A stretch of 64,000 nucleotides of DNA from Actinoplanes sp040639655 (GTDB lineage: Bacteria; Actinomycetota; Actinomycetes; Mycobacteriales; Micromonosporaceae). A model generated the notes under the pieces. The model ran no database searches, was not told the DNA's origin, and saw only the letters and a list, made by a program, of their open reading frames with translations. The translations under genes were made by a program, and so were the position numbers. The first letter of the stretch is position 1, and each line of letters opens with the position of its first letter. Shown piece by piece: positions 33,801 to 41,731 of this stretch. Location: assembly GCF_040639655.1 (NCBI RefSeq), contig NZ_JBFAAI010000010.1, positions 1 to 64,000 on the forward strand, read 5' to 3'.

Positions 33801-36800
33801 CCGCAGCTGGTCGTGGCGTAGTTGATCGTGCCACTGGCGTTGCGGGCCGGGCCGTGCGTCGCGAAACCGACGAAGACCAAGGCGTTGCCCCGGTTCACCA
33901 CGCCGGTACCCGGCACGGTGACGACCTGTCCGGAGGACAGCATGTTGTCGTTCTTGCCGTCGCCGAACGTGGCCGGCAGCTTGATCGCCGCGCCGTTCAC
34001 GGTGACCGTGCCGCCCGGGTTCCAGCCCGCGGCCTTCAGGTGCGCGGCCTCGAAACCGGAACCGACACCGTCCGCGTTCGACGTGGTGACGGTCGGGGTG
34101 GTGCCCTCGGTCAGGGTGCTGATCGCAACGTTGTTCTGGCAGCCGGCGGTGTTGTTGATCGGGCAGGTCGGCACCGGGGCGATCCGCAGCACGTCGATGC
34201 CGGCCTGATGTCCGCCGGACGCCGCGTTCTTGCCGGTCACCTGCAGCGTGAGTGTGTGCACGCCCTGGCTCAGAGTGATCCCGGCGCCGTTGCTGTCGCG
34301 GACGACCCCGAAACCGCGGTACTTGACACCGTTCCGTGCGCTGTAGGCGTCGAAGTTCTGCACCAGCAGCGTCTCGGTCGGCAGCCCCTTGTCCAGGGTG
34401 AGCGTGTAGGTGCCGTAGTCGGTCGCGGTCATCAGGCTAGCGCCGAGCTCCCACAGGCCCTGCTGGGGAATGTTGAAGCGGAACGTCGCGGTGTCCCCGA
34501 CGGCGACCTTGCTGGTGGTGCTCTTGTTGGCCAGCATGCCCTGGTAGCCGTTGTAGAAGTAGTAGCCGGCGTAGCTCGGCTGGCTGATCAGATGGCCGGT
34601 CGTGCTGGTCGTGGTGGCCTTCGGCACCGTGGTGTAGGTGCCGTCGGTGTTCCACGCAGACCAGCCGTCGATCATGAGATTGCCGGCCGCGTAGAACGGC
34701 GTCGAGGTGCCGGCGTTGAAGCTGTAAGTGGTCTGCGGGGAGGTGGAGCCGGCCTGGTCGACCGCCTTGGCGAAGACCCGGTGCGCCCCCGCGGTGCCCG
34801 GGGCGAAGTTCAGGCCCGCGGTGCCGTTGATCACCGTGGTGCCGTACCCCCAGGCGTTGTCGGCCTTGGCGAAGTAGATCGTCCCGGGGGTGGGGACGGT
34901 CGTCGACGTCCACGCGGTGCCCTTGTTTGCCGCGTAGGTGACGTTGGCCAGGTCACCGTCGAGCGAGAACAGGTAACCGATGATGTTGTTGGTCTTGTCG
35001 TTGCCGAGCTGGAACAGACCCCGGTCGGTGTAGGAGCCGCCCATCGCGTCCGGCGGGAACTGCGTAGAGACGATCGACGGGGCCTTCGGTGCCGTGGTGT
35101 CGACGGTGAACGTCTGGGTCTGCGACCAGACGCCGCCCCACACCCCGGACGCGTTCTTGATCGCGGCCTTCCAGGTATAGGTACCGTCCGCCAGCGCCGG
35201 AGTGATCGTCCAGGAGCTGCCGTTGAGGTTGTAGCCGGTGGCCGGGCCGTACCCGGAGCGGATCTTGGTCCCGGCCTTGTCGAACACCTGGTAGGCGATC
35301 TGCACGTTCTCCTGCAGGCCGTTCATCTTCGGGCTGTAGCCGTGCGCCGTGATGGTCGGCGTCTTCGACGTGGTCAGGATCCGGCCCTGGTCCACCACGG
35401 ACGGGCTGATCCTCGGGTTGCCGGTGCCGTTGGTGAACTTCGGCTTGTAGCTGTACCGCACCGACAGCGTCGCGCCGCCGCCGTAGCCCAGCTGCTTCCA
35501 GTTGTACTTGTCGTCCATGTTCTTGGCCTCGACCATGAACGTGGCGTTGCTCGCCTTGTCCGTCTGGGCGACGGTCTTGATGTGGCTCAGCACGTTGAAC
35601 TTGAAGCTGGCCGGGCTGGGCCGCACCTTCTTGGTGCCGCAGTCGAGCTCCTGACCGTTGATCGTGGACAGCACGCCGGTCCGCTTGCCCGGCTGCTTGC
35701 CCCAGTTCAGGCCCGAGGAGTTCCAGCTGGCGATGCTGCCCATGCCGTAGATCACGGCCGCGGTGTTGTAGCAGGACGCCGACCAGCGGTGCACCACGTA
35801 CATGTTGGCTTCGAAGATCTCGGCGCCGCGGATACCGGACGTGTTCATCTGGTAATAGGTGCGGGCCCGCTCGGCGTCGCCGCCCGGCCAGTTGTCATAG
35901 CCGATCCGGGCGCTGGTCGAGCCGGTCGTGGACGTCGAGTTGTAGACGTTCCAGCCGTTGCTGGAGATCCGGGCCCACTTCAGCTGCGACTTGCCGGGGG
36001 AGCCGGACCAGTACGGGTCGATGTAGACCGGGTACTTGGTCGTCCTGGCGGTCAGCAGCTTCTGGTCCGGAACCAGGATCTGCTTGCCACCCTCGATGTC
36101 GACCTTGACCTTCGCCCGGTTGCGGCCCATCTCGCCGGCGGCGATCCGGGCTTCCTGGGGGGTGAGGTCGGCACCGGGCGCCGGCTCGGTGTCGCCCTCG
36201 GCCGGGGTGCTGTCCCACATCAGCGCGGTGTCGGTGTGGAAGATCCGCTCACCGGACTTGGTGTCGACCGCCTCGGCGCCGCCGTTGCTGGTCTCGCCGA
36301 GCTTGACGCCGGTGCCGGTCAGACCGAAATCGATCTTCTTGAGCTCCGGGTTGGCCGCTGCCTCGGGCGTCTTGACCACAAGCATCGAGGAGTAGCCGGT
36401 CGCATCCGCGATGACCTGGAGGTCCACGTCCGGGAGCACGTTCTGGTACGTGGCCGTGTCGCCCGACACCACCGCGGGCGGCAGGTTCCGGTCCCACGAG
36501 AACTTCAGCGTCTTGCCGTCGTCGTTCATGGACAGCAGGTTCTTGCCGCCGCCCGCCGAGATCGACAGCCTGGTGTTCGCCGCCTTCGGGGCGTAGCTGC
36601 CGTCCTTCTGCCTGACCAGGGTGGTGTCGACCGGCACCCAGGCGTCATTCTGCTTCACCCGCTGCGGGGCGGAGGAGTAGATCGCGGTCAGCGATCCGTC
36701 CGGGTTCGCCGAGGTGGTCGAGTACTCGTCGGTCAGCGACGGCACCGGGATGGGTTCACCGCCGGAACGAGCCTTGTCGATCGCCGTGGCGACCGGGTCG

Positions 36801-36943
36801 GCCGGAGCCTGCGGGGAGAGTTTCGTGGGGGTGGGGGCTTGCGCCTGCGCCGGTGGTGACACGGCGACCGCTCCCGCTGTGAGCAATGTGGCGACCGCCG
36901 TGACCAGAGGCAGGCGGCGCCGATGCGTCAATCGAGACGACAT
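30899..36943 (-). CDS. Secreted giant protein: DNRLRE-like region, degenerate SGNH domain, two LamG domains
   Basis: A 2014-residue exported protein with a classic signal peptide (RRR, then LPLVTAVATLLTAGAVAV, AQA cleavage). The first ~550 residues resemble the DNRLRE-type wall-protein N-terminus often paired with RHS proteins in actinomycetes. A beta-rich middle includes Ig-like repeats. About residues 1200-1570 follow the SGNH/GDSL hydrolase plan, but the GDS nucleophile motif reads GDQ (Gln1341) and the block III GxND reads GSSD (1425-1428); DGDH (Asp1533, His1536) remains. Two LamG/concanavalin domains start near 1588 and 1802. It probably binds surface glycans rather than hydrolysing them. 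ATG 36943 follows GAGG. It is the gene upstream of the RHS gene but ends in its own terminator. Confidence 0.87.
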   Translation of the reverse strand: MSSRLTHRRRLPLVTAVATLLTAGAVAVSPPAQAQAPTPTKLSPQAPADPVATAIDKARSGGEPIPVPSLTDEYSTTSANPDGSLTAIYSSAPQRVKQNDAWVPVDTTLVRQKDGSYAPKAANTRLSISAGGGKNLLSMNDDGKTLKFSWDRNLPPAVVSGDTATYQNVLPDVDLQVIADATGYSSMLVVKTPEAAANPELKKIDFGLTGTGVKLGETSNGGAEAVDTKSGERIFHTDTALMWDSTPAEGDTEPAPGADLTPQEARIAAGEMGRNRAKVKVDIEGGKQILVPDQKLLTARTTKYPVYIDPYWSGSPGKSQLKWARISSNGWNVYNSTSTTGSTSARIGYDNWPGGDAERARTYYQMNTSGIRGAEIFEANMYVVHRWSASCYNTAAVIYGMGSIASWNSSGLNWGKQPGKRTGVLSTINGQELDCGTKKVRPSPASFKFNVLSHIKTVAQTDKASNATFMVEAKNMDDKYNWKQLGYGGGATLSVRYSYKPKFTNGTGNPRISPSVVDQGRILTTSKTPTITAHGYSPKMNGLQENVQIAYQVFDKAGTKIRSGYGPATGYNLNGSSWTITPALADGTYTWKAAIKNASGVWGGVWSQTQTFTVDTTAPKAPSIVSTQFPPDAMGGSYTDRGLFQLGNDKTNNIIGYLFSLDGDLANVTYAANKGTAWTSTTVPTPGTIYFAKADNAWGYGTTVINGTAGLNFAPGTAGAHRVFAKAVDQAGSTSPQTTYSFNAGTSTPFYAAGNLMIDGWSAWNTDGTYTTVPKATTTSTTGHLISQPSYAGYYFYNGYQGMLANKSTTSKVAVGDTATFRFNIPQQGLWELGASLMTATDYGTYTLTLDKGLPTETLLVQNFDAYSARNGVKYRGFGVVRDSNGAGITLSQGVHTLTLQVTGKNAASGGHQAGIDVLRIAPVPTCPINNTAGCQNNVAISTLTEGTTPTVTTSNADGVGSGFEAAHLKAAGWNPGGTVTVNGAAIKLPATFGDGKNDNMLSSGQVVTVPGTGVVNRGNALVFVGFATHGPARNASGTINYATTSCGMKSQSYTLQSIADWTATPPNEAVFTAPTYNKSNATRGALPISLFATSVPLACPGAQISSITLPMVTNVAQGGRPTLHFLGLGIRPTSATGSGTSALRWVGSWASAQDAPNIQSSPAPGAATVNATLNNQTVRIPAHLSIGTRGDDQRVRVRLANSLGKTPVTLDAVSIALRDTTAGEANAAATPVSLTFGGSKSVTLAGGTDILSDPVAFSAPDRAMVLISAKVRGNLTTVPGHQDGKTPIYVTAADNVDHTGEKTGTSFTKSTITGVPFVAGVDVTTPAANPSGSVVLFGDQTINSDTAGGNGESQLNSRITEQLVNEPNGSGTVPFGVLNLGTSSWGNRGQLPVGGATTPENSIAAVDRAILSQSNVRTVLVSAGSSDLLACTATTADACATPVKNRLIALTSQLRKFKTDDASNPAVTLQNKTGGLQVYVATLPPFAKTPTAVQEAAREIVNEFILGSDPASDQLQGYADDVINFAAAVSVDGDHLSDKIHDDYLWNDGTTTYPSDYYYVTLAQQYVTEADPSDWIVDDPTPVQEAVAEWKFDDGTGTTARDTGWGVGSNRTLNPATLNNVTWTDGPLTSRKAAKFNGTSSYAGTDLMLNTTRSFTVSAWVKLADKSADRTIFTRDASGNSSLYFQYQQSSDRWLAQMPSATSGSDVVWHNAESSEPARTGVWTHLAAVYDAELKSITLYVNGSADTSVEEVTTFNDLTGPTWIGRSGSTWFAGDIADVRVWNRATNEAEIAAYSEPELMVNWQFEDDSDTTIAKDWSFHENDGALTGGAAYTYPGYNDFGDVGAVRLNGTTAHVTSPALLRTDQSFSVSTWARLTAGTWNHTALSQDGEHSARFMLQRGNDCKCWRFMMMETDTALPGVAIAEASSEASLNTWTHLAATFDANTNRIQLYVGGELAGEGQLTGTPWQAAGAFTAGRTRWDDHVSDFFPGDLDAVRAYQGVITPETVKELSSR

Positions 36944-37430
36944 GGTGCCTCGGAAAACCCTTCTGTGGGAGCAAAATCAGGAGTTCGTAAGGAACGCGAT
37001 CTTGAAGCGCGTGGAGGACATCGTAAGGCCGGACCAATCGAACGCTGTGTTGGTCTGATCCGGACACTCTGCAGCTTCGGCGAAGATCGCGCTGCCCCGT
37101 TCCGCGGTCGGTTTCCCGTCACTGTGATCGATCGGTGGGACTGGTGCGGCCTGCGTACTCGAGTGAGCAGCGCGGATGTGGATCATGCCGTTCGGCACTG
37201 TGATCCAAAACCGACAAATCAAACCTGGTAGATCTCGCTGCACGGGCGCTTCCAGGTACGCCGGCCGCGTGCCGACGCTGTGGATCACGTCAGGCGACGG
37301 GCGCGCACCGCGGCGACGGCGGCCGGCCGGACGGCCCGTTTTTCGGAACACCCCTCCTCACCTCGGGCGACGCGGTTTTGTCGTACCGGTGGGATAGAAC
37401 TTGCGCACCTGTTCGTGAGGAGGTCTGGTT
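36944..37430. other. 487-base divergent intergenic region
   Basis: This gap separates the leftward LamG gene from the rightward SWIM-VWA-MoxR operon and must hold both promoters. I see no convincing coding frame, repeat or RNA gene, and no clear -35/-10 pair. The sequence is lower in GC than its surroundings in places (for example 36960-37080), as expected for regulatory DNA. An AGGAGG for the first operon gene lies at 37418-37423. Confidence 0.5.
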
Positions 37431-37931
37431 GTGACCAGCGAAGGCGTCGCCCATGAGCGACGCAGCGCAGCACCCGTCATCGCTCCGGTGCGGCCGCGAA
37501 AACTGGCCAAGGTGCCGTTCGTGGAGCTGGCCGAGGGCCGCCTGCAGGGGGTGGTCTCGAGCGGATCCGACGTGGAGCGGGTCTACGTCTCGTCGATCAC
37601 CTCCGGTGACCACGGCCTGAGTTGCAACACCAACAACAATCGGCCGTGCGGCGGCCTCGGCGGTGGCACCCATGCCTGCAACCATCTGCGTGCTCTGGCC
37701 GACGCCGCCGTCGCGCAGTACGGCCTGGATCGCGTCGCCCGATACCTGAGGGTGACCTTGCCGGACGACGCCGGCGACCTCTGGTCCGGGCTGCGCACCA
37801 CGACGGCCCCCAACCGGGCCGCCGAGGTCTTCAGCGGGTTCCTGCGCCACCTGGCCTACCTCGAGGTGCCGGCCACCACCGACCCGCTGCCGGAACTGCA
37901 CTGGTTCCCGGCCGCCGGGGCGGTGCGGTGA
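37431..37931 (+). CDS. Short SWIM-like zinc-finger protein
   Basis: A 166-residue protein with a probable SWIM zinc finger: Cys-x7-Cys followed by a Gly-rich loop and CNH (C-x-H), seen in LSCNTNNNRPCGG and THACNHL, about residues 65-86. The classical SWIM pattern is CxCx(n)CxH, so the first pair is spaced more widely here. SWIM fingers bind DNA or proteins. The C-terminal half is helical with no known fold. The GTG start has AGGAGG seven bases upstream, marking this as the first gene of the five-gene operon. Its stop overlaps the next start (TGATG). In the related E. coli yehL-yehM-yehP-yehQ region the SWIM protein YehQ is far longer; this one is a minimal version. Confidence 0.72.
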   Translation: MTSEGVAHERRSAAPVIAPVRPRKLAKVPFVELAEGRLQGVVSSGSDVERVYVSSITSGDHGLSCNTNNNRPCGGLGGGTHACNHLRALADAAVAQYGLDRVARYLRVTLPDDAGDLWSGLRTTTAPNRAAEVFSGFLRHLAYLEVPATTDPLPELHWFPAAGAVR

Positions 37932-39298
37932 TGCTGACCGAGGCCCTCCGCGCCCGCCCGCCCGGCTTCGATGAGACGTTCACCCTGATCGACGGCCTCG
38001 ACGACGCCCTGATCCACGGCCTCGCCCGGCTCGACGAGGAGCGCACCGCGGCCCTCGAGTCGTTCGCCGCCGCGTTCACCGGCTCGCCGCTGGCCGACCG
38101 GGTCGCCGACTCGATCGGCAAGATCGTCGCCGGGACCGTCACCGACGAGCACCTGGCCGTGCTGGCCGGAGCCCGTGCCGCCCTCACCGGCGCCCTGCAC
38201 GATGCCCTGCTCGCCCCGCTGGACGAGGCTCTCGGCCGGGTCCGCGAGCCGTGGCCCGCCCCGGCCGCGGCGGCACCCGCCGGACAGCTGCTGGCCGGCG
38301 GCCGGTCCTGGCTGCGCGAGCTGGCGATCGCCGGCTGGCGCGGAGTCGACCACGAGCTGGCCGGAGGCGGCGCCCAGGCGGTCCAGGCCCTGCTCGCCGA
38401 CCCGGCCGGGCGGCGTGCGGCCGTGCTGCTCGACGGCTTCGGCGCCGAGCTGCGCAGCGTCGCGCCGGTCGCCACGCTCGACCGCATCCCGGTCCGCCGC
38501 TGGGCCGACCTCTGGTCACGGGCGGTCCTGCTGACCCAGGACGCGTTCCCCGCGACCGCGGCCACCCCGGCCGACGGCCGGCTCCTGCTGCTCGGCGTCG
38601 ACCTGCACGAGCACCCCACGGTGTTCCGGGCCCAGGCGCACGGGCTCCTCGAGACCCCCGGCGGCGAGGTGCGGCTGGTGCGTGCCAGTGTGGCCGCCGC
38701 CAAGGTCGACACGATCAGCGGCCCGTCCGCCTGGCGGATGCTCGCCGCGTTCCCGGTGTTCCTTACCGCGCTCGCCGGGAAGCGGTCGGTGGAGATCTCC
38801 GGCATGCCACTCACCGCCGCCGGCGACCTGCTGTGGGACGAGACGCGGGCCGTGCCGGGCGAGCCGGTCGACCCGTTCGCGGTGGCCCGGGTCCGGCTCG
38901 GCGGGGTGACCGCCGCGGCGACCGCCCCGCTGGACCGGCACCCGGCCGTGATCGCCGAGCCGGTGCTGCTGGAGGGCTGGACGGCCGGAGCCGGGTCGTT
39001 CGAACTCGGCGGCGTGACGCTCGCCGTCGACACCGACCGGCTGCCCGAGGCCGGGCCGATCACCCCGGCTCTGGTCGCCTCCGCCACGGCCTGCATCGGC
39101 CTGCTCCGGTGGGACGGCGGACGATGGGCGGTGCAGCCGCTCGCCGTGCAGTCGGTGGTGCGTAAGAAGCCGATCGTCGCCCACTCCGGGGACTGGGCGC
39201 TCGGCCCGACCGAGGCCAAGGCGGCGAAAGCCGAGGCGGCCGCGGGCACGGCGGTCGACGTGCTGCGCGAGCGCGCGGGAAGGCTGCTGCGGAAATGA
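37931..39298 (+). CDS. Unknown 455-residue partner of the MoxR-VWA operon
   Basis: A 455-residue Ala/Leu-rich cytoplasmic protein without a recognised domain; no transmembrane helix, signal peptide or nucleotide motif is visible. The sequence alternates helical stretches (LADRVADSIGKIVAG, VQALLADPAGRRAAVLLDGF) and a beta-rich C-terminal half (VDLHEHPTVFRAQAHGL, FELGGVTLAVD). It overlaps the SWIM-like gene by one base and the VWA gene by four (ATGA), so it is an obligate member of the operon. It may correspond to the DUF5691-type proteins found in related clusters, but I cannot confirm this from sequence. It is a good candidate for the variable client or scaffold component. Confidence 0.75.
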   Translation: MLTEALRARPPGFDETFTLIDGLDDALIHGLARLDEERTAALESFAAAFTGSPLADRVADSIGKIVAGTVTDEHLAVLAGARAALTGALHDALLAPLDEALGRVREPWPAPAAAAPAGQLLAGGRSWLRELAIAGWRGVDHELAGGGAQAVQALLADPAGRRAAVLLDGFGAELRSVAPVATLDRIPVRRWADLWSRAVLLTQDAFPATAATPADGRLLLLGVDLHEHPTVFRAQAHGLLETPGGEVRLVRASVAAAKVDTISGPSAWRMLAAFPVFLTALAGKRSVEISGMPLTAAGDLLWDETRAVPGEPVDPFAVARVRLGGVTAAATAPLDRHPAVIAEPVLLEGWTAGAGSFELGGVTLAVDTDRLPEAGPITPALVASATACIGLLRWDGGRWAVQPLAVQSVVRKKPIVAHSGDWALGPTEAKAAKAEAAAGTAVDVLRERAGRLLRK

Positions 39299-40593
39299 GC
39301 GCTGCGGAGACCCGCCGCCAGGTCCTCTACTGGCGGCTGCTGGCCCGGCTCTTCGACCCCGAGGAGCAGGCCACCCTCGAGTCGGCGAGCATGGCGGTCG
39401 TCGGTGACCTCGGCCTGCCCGCCGCGCTGCTCGACCCGTCCGTCTCGGTGGACACCGTGGTGCAGCGGTTCCCGCAGCTGGAGGCCGAGTTCGACGGTCT
39501 GATGAGCGAACCCGGGGACGACCGCGACGGCGAGGTCCGGCGGGCGGCACTGGTGTCGAAACTGCTGCTCAACGTCTTCGCCACCGGCACCGGCAATGTG
39601 ACCGCCGAGCAACTGCAGCGCTGGCAGGCCGACGCGGGCCGGTTCGAGCGCGCAATGGGCTGCGAGCCCGGTCAGCTGCGCGGCCGTGCGGCCGGCAACA
39701 CCCCCGGGCTGGGCGCGACACTCGCCGGCATCGAGGGCGACCTGGTCAGCCGGATGCGGCTGCGCGAGGTGCTGGCCGACAACCGGCTCGCCCGGCAGCT
39801 CACCCCTAGCATGTCGCTGATCGAGCAGCTGCTGCGTGACAAGGACAACCTCGACGGGGTGGCCCTGGCCAACGCCAAGGCGCTGATCCGCCGATTCGTC
39901 GATGAGGTGGCCGAGGTCCTGCGTACCCAGGTCGCCCAGGCTAGCACCGGCACGATCGACCGGTCCGTCCCGCCGAAACGGATCTACCGCAACCTCGACC
40001 TCGATCGCACGATCTGGAAGAACCTGCCGAACTGGAGCCCCGAGGACGAGCGCCTCTACGTCGACCGGCTCTACTTCAAGCAGACCGCCAAGCGGATCGA
40101 GCCGGCCCGGCTCATCGTGGTGGTCGACCAGTCCGGGTCGATGGTCGACGCGATGGTCAACTGCACCATCCTGGCCTCCATCTTCGCGGGCCTCCCGAAG
40201 GTCGACGTGCACCTCGTGGCGTACGACACCAGGGCGCTCGACCTGACCCCGTGGGTGCACGACCCGTTCGAGGTGCTGCTGCACACCCACCTCGGCGGCG
40301 GCACCGACGGCACGGTCGCGCTCGACCTGGCCCGTCCCAAGATCGTCGACCCGCGGAACACCGTGGTCGTCTGGATCTCCGACTTCTACGAGTGGCGGGA
40401 ACAGGCCGTCTGGGACGGCATGCAGGCCGTGCACCGATCCGGCGTCAAGTTCATCCCGGTCGGTTCGGTCAGCAGCGGCGGCCACCAGAGCGTCAACCCG
40501 TGGTTCCGCCAGCGATTCAAGGACCAGGGCACGCCCGTGCTGTCCGGTCACATCAAGAAGCTCGTCACCGAGCTCAAGAACTTCCTCGTCTGA
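39295..40593 (+). CDS. VWA-domain protein (YehP-like)
   Basis: A 432-residue protein whose C-terminal half is a von Willebrand factor A domain with an intact metal site: DQSGSM (Asp278-x-Ser280-x-Ser282), the GGGTDG threonine loop and a WISDF aspartate. The N-terminal ~230 residues are helical and include FEELEG-free, Arg-rich segments preceding a conserved YVDRLYFKQTA stretch. In MoxR-VWA pairs the VWA protein works as adaptor or substrate receptor of the AAA+ ATPase, and the E. coli counterpart by gene order is YehP. The start overlaps the preceding gene (ATGA) and the MoxR gene follows after 25 bases. Confidence 0.88.
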   Translation: MSAAETRRQVLYWRLLARLFDPEEQATLESASMAVVGDLGLPAALLDPSVSVDTVVQRFPQLEAEFDGLMSEPGDDRDGEVRRAALVSKLLLNVFATGTGNVTAEQLQRWQADAGRFERAMGCEPGQLRGRAAGNTPGLGATLAGIEGDLVSRMRLREVLADNRLARQLTPSMSLIEQLLRDKDNLDGVALANAKALIRRFVDEVAEVLRTQVAQASTGTIDRSVPPKRIYRNLDLDRTIWKNLPNWSPEDERLYVDRLYFKQTAKRIEPARLIVVVDQSGSMVDAMVNCTILASIFAGLPKVDVHLVAYDTRALDLTPWVHDPFEVLLHTHLGGGTDGTVALDLARPKIVDPRNTVVVWISDFYEWREQAVWDGMQAVHRSGVKFIPVGSVSSGGHQSVNPWFRQRFKDQGTPVLSGHIKKLVTELKNFLV

Positions 40594-40618
40594 GACACAT
40601 CCAAGGAGACCGTCCGCA

Positions 40619-41731
40619 ATGAGTGACATGCTGCGCGCCCCCGCCGAGGTCAAGTACGCCGAGGAGCTCGACTGGCTGGAGTCCGTCGACGACGGCCCCA
40701 AGCCCTTCTCGTGGCGGCTCAGCCCCAAGATGGTGCGCCTGTTCATCCTCGGCTCCGAGCGCGCCGACGGCCTCGACCGGGAGATCCCGCAGAAATGGTT
40801 CGGTGACCGCAGCTTCGTCGAGCGGGCCATCGTCACCCTCGCCTCCGACCGTGGCCTGCTCCTGATCGGCGACCCGGGTACCGGCAAGAGCTGGCTGGCC
40901 GAACTGCTCTCCGCCGCGATCAGCCGCAACTCCACGCTCGTGGTGCAGGGCACCGCGGGCACCACCGAGGACCACATCAAATACTCGTGGAACGTCTCGA
41001 TGGTCATCGCCAAGGGCCAGTCCCGGGCCTCGATGATCCCGTCGCCGATCATGACGGCCATGGAGAACGGCGTGATCGGCCGTTTCGAGGAGCTGACCCG
41101 ATCCACGAGCGACGTTCAGGACGCGCTCATCTCCATCCTCTCCGAGAAGTACGTGTCGATCCCCGAGCTGGACGAGGACAACATCGTCTTCGCCAAGCCC
41201 GGGTTCAGCATCATCGCCACCGCCAACAGCCGCGACCGGGGTGTCAACGACCTGTCCTCGGCGCTCAAGCGGCGGTTCAACTTCGTCCGCATCCCGGTCG
41301 TGACGAACAAGAAGAGCGAGGCCGAGATCGTCCGGTTCCGTACCGAGGAACTGCTGCGCCGGCACAACATCGAGCTCGAGGTCCCGCCGACCCTGCTCGA
41401 CGTGCTGCTGCAGAGCTTCGCCGACCTGCGCGCCGCCTCGGCCTCGGCCGGCAGTGACGACGAGCGGCTCGAGTCGGCGCTCTCCACCGCTGAGCAGATC
41501 GGCGTACTCGAGGACGCGATCCTGCACAGCAACTTCTTCGGCGCCAGTGCCCTGACGTCGGCCACCCTGGCGTCGTCGCTGGTCGGCTCGCTCGCCCGGC
41601 GCAGCCCCGAGGACCTCGCGATCCTGAACAAGTACTGGCACGGGGTGGTCGAGCCGCGCAGCCAGGAGCAGAGCGGCGAGTGGACCGGGTTCCTGGAGGG
41701 CGGGCGCCAGGCGATTGCGACCCTGTCGTGA
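40619..41731 (+). CDS. MoxR-type AAA+ ATPase (YehL-like)
   Basis: A 370-residue AAA+ protein of the MoxR group. Walker A is GDPGTGKS at 84-91; the Walker B region reads VIGRFEELTR, with Glu kept but the usual Asp-Glu replaced by Glu-Glu; sensor 1 is IIATAN and an arginine-finger-like segment is SSALKRRFN. MoxR ATPases remodel or activate client proteins together with VWA partners. ATG 40619 has AAGGAG ten bases upstream. Its stop overlaps the DUF5682 start (GTGA). The gene corresponds to E. coli yehL by domain and neighbourhood. Confidence 0.9.
   Translation: MSDMLRAPAEVKYAEELDWLESVDDGPKPFSWRLSPKMVRLFILGSERADGLDREIPQKWFGDRSFVERAIVTLASDRGLLLIGDPGTGKSWLAELLSAAISRNSTLVVQGTAGTTEDHIKYSWNVSMVIAKGQSRASMIPSPIMTAMENGVIGRFEELTRSTSDVQDALISILSEKYVSIPELDEDNIVFAKPGFSIIATANSRDRGVNDLSSALKRRFNFVRIPVVTNKKSEAEIVRFRTEELLRRHNIELEVPPTLLDVLLQSFADLRAASASAGSDDERLESALSTAEQIGVLEDAILHSNFFGASALTSATLASSLVGSLARRSPEDLAILNKYWHGVVEPRSQEQSGEWTGFLEGGRQAIATLS

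Noticed and set aside
30893..36859. A 1988-codon open frame on the plus strand opposite the LamG gene
   Set aside because: It is rich in Arg, Gly and Val without any domain or secretion signal, and runs antisense to a protein with signal peptide, LamG and SGNH-like features. Long antisense frames are normal in DNA with G/C-ending codons.
37320..37350. GC-rich dyad followed by TTTTT near 37340, considered as a terminator
   Set aside because: Both neighbouring genes point away from this site, so no transcript is expected to end here, and the stem is imperfect.
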